Below are positions 33,458 through 35,278 of a stretch of 35,278 nucleotides of DNA, one piece after another (within the stretch, counting starts at the first letter, position 1; each line of letters starts with the position of its first letter). The translations under genes were made by a program, and so were the position numbers. Origin of the DNA: Ignavibacteria bacterium (GTDB lineage Bacteria; Bacteroidota; Ignavibacteria; Ch128b); assembly GCA_016873845.1 (NCBI GenBank), contig VGVX01000024.1:1-35278 (forward strand), given 5' to 3'. The notes beneath the pieces were generated by a model. It was given only the letters and a program-made list of their open reading frames with translations, did not search any database and was not told the origin of the DNA.

Positions 33458-33997
33458 TTATGAATGTAGTGATTTAGGAGGAGGCGAAGGAATGTCAATG
33501 AAAACTTCATTTAAACTATATGTGAGGTTTAAATAATATTCACACTCTATCAAGTTATGATTCAAAATAAAAGATTGTTCAGAAATCGCATCTAAGTTCA
33601 ATATTTGGATTGAATTTTTAATTGGGATCGGAATTTCGTTACCATTAAAGTTATTGAAGATAAATTTCACTAATTGATGTTCAAGTTCTTCTTCCTTAGT
33701 ATCATTTATACAATGATAAATAATTCTATCTTCGAAAACTTGAATTTTGACAATGTCATACAATTTACCATTTAGCTTGAACTCTTTTTCGTCAATCTGA
33801 ATGAAATTAATTTTCCCGTTTTCAATATCACCTGAATATACTTCAATTTGTTCAATCAATTCAGAATGCAATCCAATTTCAATCTGCCTGTGCATTTCTA
33901 TTTTATAAAAAAACTTCAATTGCACTTGGAGATAAATGAATCCAAATGATTGCAGGATTAAAAGAAATATACAAAATATTGAAACTGTCTTTTTCAC
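33458..33997 (-). CDS. Anchored periplasmic protein upstream of the TonB receptor, unknown function
   Basis: A 179-residue protein with one N-terminal hydrophobic segment (about 5-25, signal anchor) and a soluble part with FIQIDEKEFKLNGKLYDIVKI, RIIYHCINDTKEEEL and an end PSPPPKSLHS. This layout (a KEF-x-x-x-GKLYD-I block, a YHCINDTKEE block and a proline-rich end) resembles short uncharacterised proteins that I recall next to TonB-dependent receptors in Bacteroidota, but I cannot name a family with certainty. It starts with GTG at 33997 and lacks an obvious ribosome binding site. It is 85 bases upstream of the receptor gene on the same strand, so a transport-linked role is possible. Confidence 0.6.
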   Translation of the reverse strand: MKKTVSIFCIFLLILQSFGFIYLQVQLKFFYKIEMHRQIEIGLHSELIEQIEVYSGDIENGKINFIQIDEKEFKLNGKLYDIVKIQVFEDRIIYHCINDTKEEELEHQLVKFIFNNFNGNEIPIPIKNSIQILNLDAISEQSFILNHNLIECEYYLNLTYSLNEVFIDIPSPPPKSLHS

Positions 33998-34103
33998 TAA
34001 TTAATCATTTTGTTAAATGTAATTAATTTCATTTAAATCGACATTACAATCATAGCAAACCTTTTACCAAAAGAAAAGTTCATTTGAGGGTTTAAGAAAT
34101 TTC

Positions 34104-35006
34104 TTAATGTTCCCCATATGTTTTTTCTCCGGCAGTGACCTCAAGCTTCAAATGATTCTGCGGAGGAGGTAAAGGACAAGTTGCATACGGAGTAAAAACA
34201 CAAGGCGGATTGTAAGCTTTGTTAAAGTCAATAATTACATTTCCATTTGAATCTGGTTTACTGCAGTAAAGAAATCTTCCCGCACCATAAGTTTCTGTTC
34301 CATTCGTCTCATCTGCGAAAAGCAGAAAGAGTTTATCTCCAGCATCAATTGCATCTATTGTATGAGTTTTATCATCGTAGTTGAAGCTGACCATACCTGG
34401 TGATTCTTCAATATCAATACTTCCAATAATATTGGAAATTTTAAGAAGTTTTGGTGTACTATAAGGGACAAACTTCGCAGAAATTTTCCAGTCTTCATTC
34501 ACGGGAAATCTATCAATTCCTTTAAACTCCTTTACCAAAGGTGCATTTAAATCCCGGACTCTCAGTGCATATTTTTTACCTCGCTTAAGAATAAAAAATC
34601 GTAATGATTCATATTCAAGAATAGTGAGTTTTCCAGTCATGTCATTTTGAAGTATTGCTGTTCTGATCTCTTTTCCATCACTTGAAATTTTAACGCCAGT
34701 ATCACTCTCAAATGTTACAATGCTGTCTTTAAGAGTAAATGTGCCAAGTTTATTCGGTATATCTAAATCAAGATTAAAGTCATTAGCATTGCCGCTTCCG
34801 AAAGTATTTTCCCCTTCCTTGAGAATAAACAGTCCAACAAGATTTAACCAACCAGAATCTTTCTTGAGACTTTCAATACGTTTGTTGTGCCATTGGTTGG
34901 CTTCAGCTAAATATTCGGGTGATCCTTTTTCGACTGGTGAATTGCACCCTACAAATCCAATTATAAAAAAAAGTGAAAGTAGAGTCGAAGAGATAGTAAT
35001 TTTCAT
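34104..35006 (-). CDS. DUF1684 family lipoprotein
   Basis: A 300-residue lipoprotein. From the chosen start (MKITISSTLLSLFFIIGFVGC) the lipobox FVGC puts the acylated cysteine at residue 21. The mature part shows the DUF1684 marks: a WHNKRIESLKKDSGWLNLVGLF helix and strand, LRVRDLNAP, and the end block DFNKAYNPPCVFTPYATCPLPPPQNHLKLEVTAGEK, which is characteristic. The family has no clear activity known to me. I prefer the ATG at 35006 over the longer frame from 35036, since only the shorter one begins with a proper lipoprotein signal; the nearest AGGA is 12 bases upstream, which is somewhat far. Confidence 0.87.
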   Translation of the reverse strand: MKITISSTLLSLFFIIGFVGCNSPVEKGSPEYLAEANQWHNKRIESLKKDSGWLNLVGLFILKEGENTFGSGNANDFNLDLDIPNKLGTFTLKDSIVTFESDTGVKISSDGKEIRTAILQNDMTGKLTILEYESLRFFILKRGKKYALRVRDLNAPLVKEFKGIDRFPVNEDWKISAKFVPYSTPKLLKISNIIGSIDIEESPGMVSFNYDDKTHTIDAIDAGDKLFLLFADETNGTETYGAGRFLYCSKPDSNGNVIIDFNKAYNPPCVFTPYATCPLPPPQNHLKLEVTAGEKTYGEH

Positions 35007-35113
35007 ATGGTTTCTATATCCTATTATGTTTTTCAAGTGTGGATTAACTTACAAAATATTTTTTAACTTGTCACAAAATTTTGATTTGAAAACTAAGAGA
35101 AATTTCCTTAAAC

Positions 35114-35142
35114 TTGCATCGCATTTTGAGACAATTTAAAAT
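35114..35142 (+). promoter_or_regulatory. Candidate promoter of tRNA-Asp
   Basis: TTGCAT (35114-35119) and TAAAAT (35137-35142) are separated by 17 bases and lie 21 bases upstream of the tRNA gene. The fit is good but not proven for this lineage. Confidence 0.5.
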
Positions 35143-35163
35143 GTATTTTAGTTCTTTAAATCT

Positions 35164-35238
35164 GGGGTCGTAGTTCAGTTTGGTTAGAACGCCTGCCTGT
35201 CACGCAGGAGGCCGCGAGTTCGAGTCTCGTCGGCCCCG
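35164..35238 (+). tRNA. tRNA-Asp (anticodon GTC)
   Basis: A complete 75-base cloverleaf. The acceptor stem GGGGTCG pairs with CGGCCCC (one G-U), the D arm is GTTC/GAAC, the anticodon stem CCTGC/GCAGG encloses the loop CTGTCAC with anticodon GTC, and the T arm is GCGAG/CTCGT with TTCGAGT. The discriminator base is G, as expected for tRNA-Asp. The CCA end is not encoded. A terminator follows within 15 bases. Confidence 0.97.
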
Positions 35239-35250
35239 CAAATAATAAAT

Positions 35251-35278
35251 AAGCTCAGTTTGATTCTGAGCTTTTTTT
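35251..35278 (+). terminator. Rho-independent terminator after tRNA-Asp
   Basis: AAGCTCAG pairs with CTGAGCTT around a 7-base loop, and the T run continues to the end of the window. Stem and T-tract are clear. Confidence 0.9.

Noticed and set aside
34094-34105. Palindrome AAGAAATTTCTT at the end of the DUF1684 gene
   Set aside because: Short and AT-rich, no T run beyond it; likely chance.
34720-35139. Plus-strand open frame of 139 codons
   Set aside because: Antisense to the DUF1684 lipoprotein gene, whose motifs and lipobox are clear; composition of the antisense product is not protein-like.
1-35278. CRISPR array, phage or integrative element, defence island
   Set aside because: No regularly spaced repeats, integrase, transposase, nuclease or toxin-antitoxin genes could be recognised on either strand.

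Overview
The window is AT-rich bacterial chromosome with mostly housekeeping and envelope genes. It most resembles the Ignavibacteriota/Chlorobi-Bacteroidota side of the tree. Four secreted proteins end in the same type A C-terminal sorting domain of the type IX secretion system (NYPNPFNP motif, a VYDILGRE-like core, then LPSGIYFY and a KKMVLLK-like end). The window also has a TonB-dependent receptor, MtaB, a six-domain S1, PPK1 and a glutamine-dependent NAD synthetase of the types usual there. This placement is inference from protein style; no rRNA gene is present.

Layout. (1) 1-1.5 kb, minus strand: two different peroxiredoxins (the first cut by the window edge), a small membrane protein and a dodecin. 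(2) 1.7-7.0 kb, plus strand: a Fur-family regulator preceded by a perfect 19-bp palindrome, then feoA, feoB, an Mrp/ApbC ATPase, an Nfu scaffold and an AI-2E-family membrane protein. This reads as iron sensing, ferrous iron import and iron-sulfur assembly in one run. (3) 7.1-10.5 kb, minus: dsbD and nadE, translationally linked. (4) 10.5-13.2 kb, plus: a large secreted M6-like metalloprotease. (5) 13.4-14.4 kb: two neighbouring VOC-fold genes, one broken by a frameshift and the other by an in-frame amber codon. (6) 14.5-24.2 kb, minus: crotonase, a barrel/membrane-protein pair of unknown role, DUF2231, SRPBCC, SDR, truA, a DUF5683-like protein, mtaB, and cmk-rpsA with a clear terminator. (7) 24.3-29.4 kb, mainly plus: ppk1, an unlisted 42-residue membrane protein on the minus strand, and two Ycf48/BNR-like secreted propellers. 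(8) 29.4-35.0 kb, minus: a sialidase-fold secreted protein, a TonB-dependent receptor with a small anchored partner gene, and a DUF1684 lipoprotein. (9) A tRNA-Asp with its own promoter and terminator ends the window.

The most unusual signals are short palindromic repeats. A near-identical 18-bp palindrome occurs once in an intergenic repeat (31101-31118) and once inside the coding region of a sorting domain (27969-27986). Three of the four sorting domains are expanded at the same loop. No defence island, CRISPR array, integrase or transposase gene was found. I see no strong candidate for a wholly new multi-gene system; the best leads are the repeat-expanded sorting domains, the small membrane protein and the unknown barrel/membrane pair. 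No gene-free stretch exceeds 300 bases.
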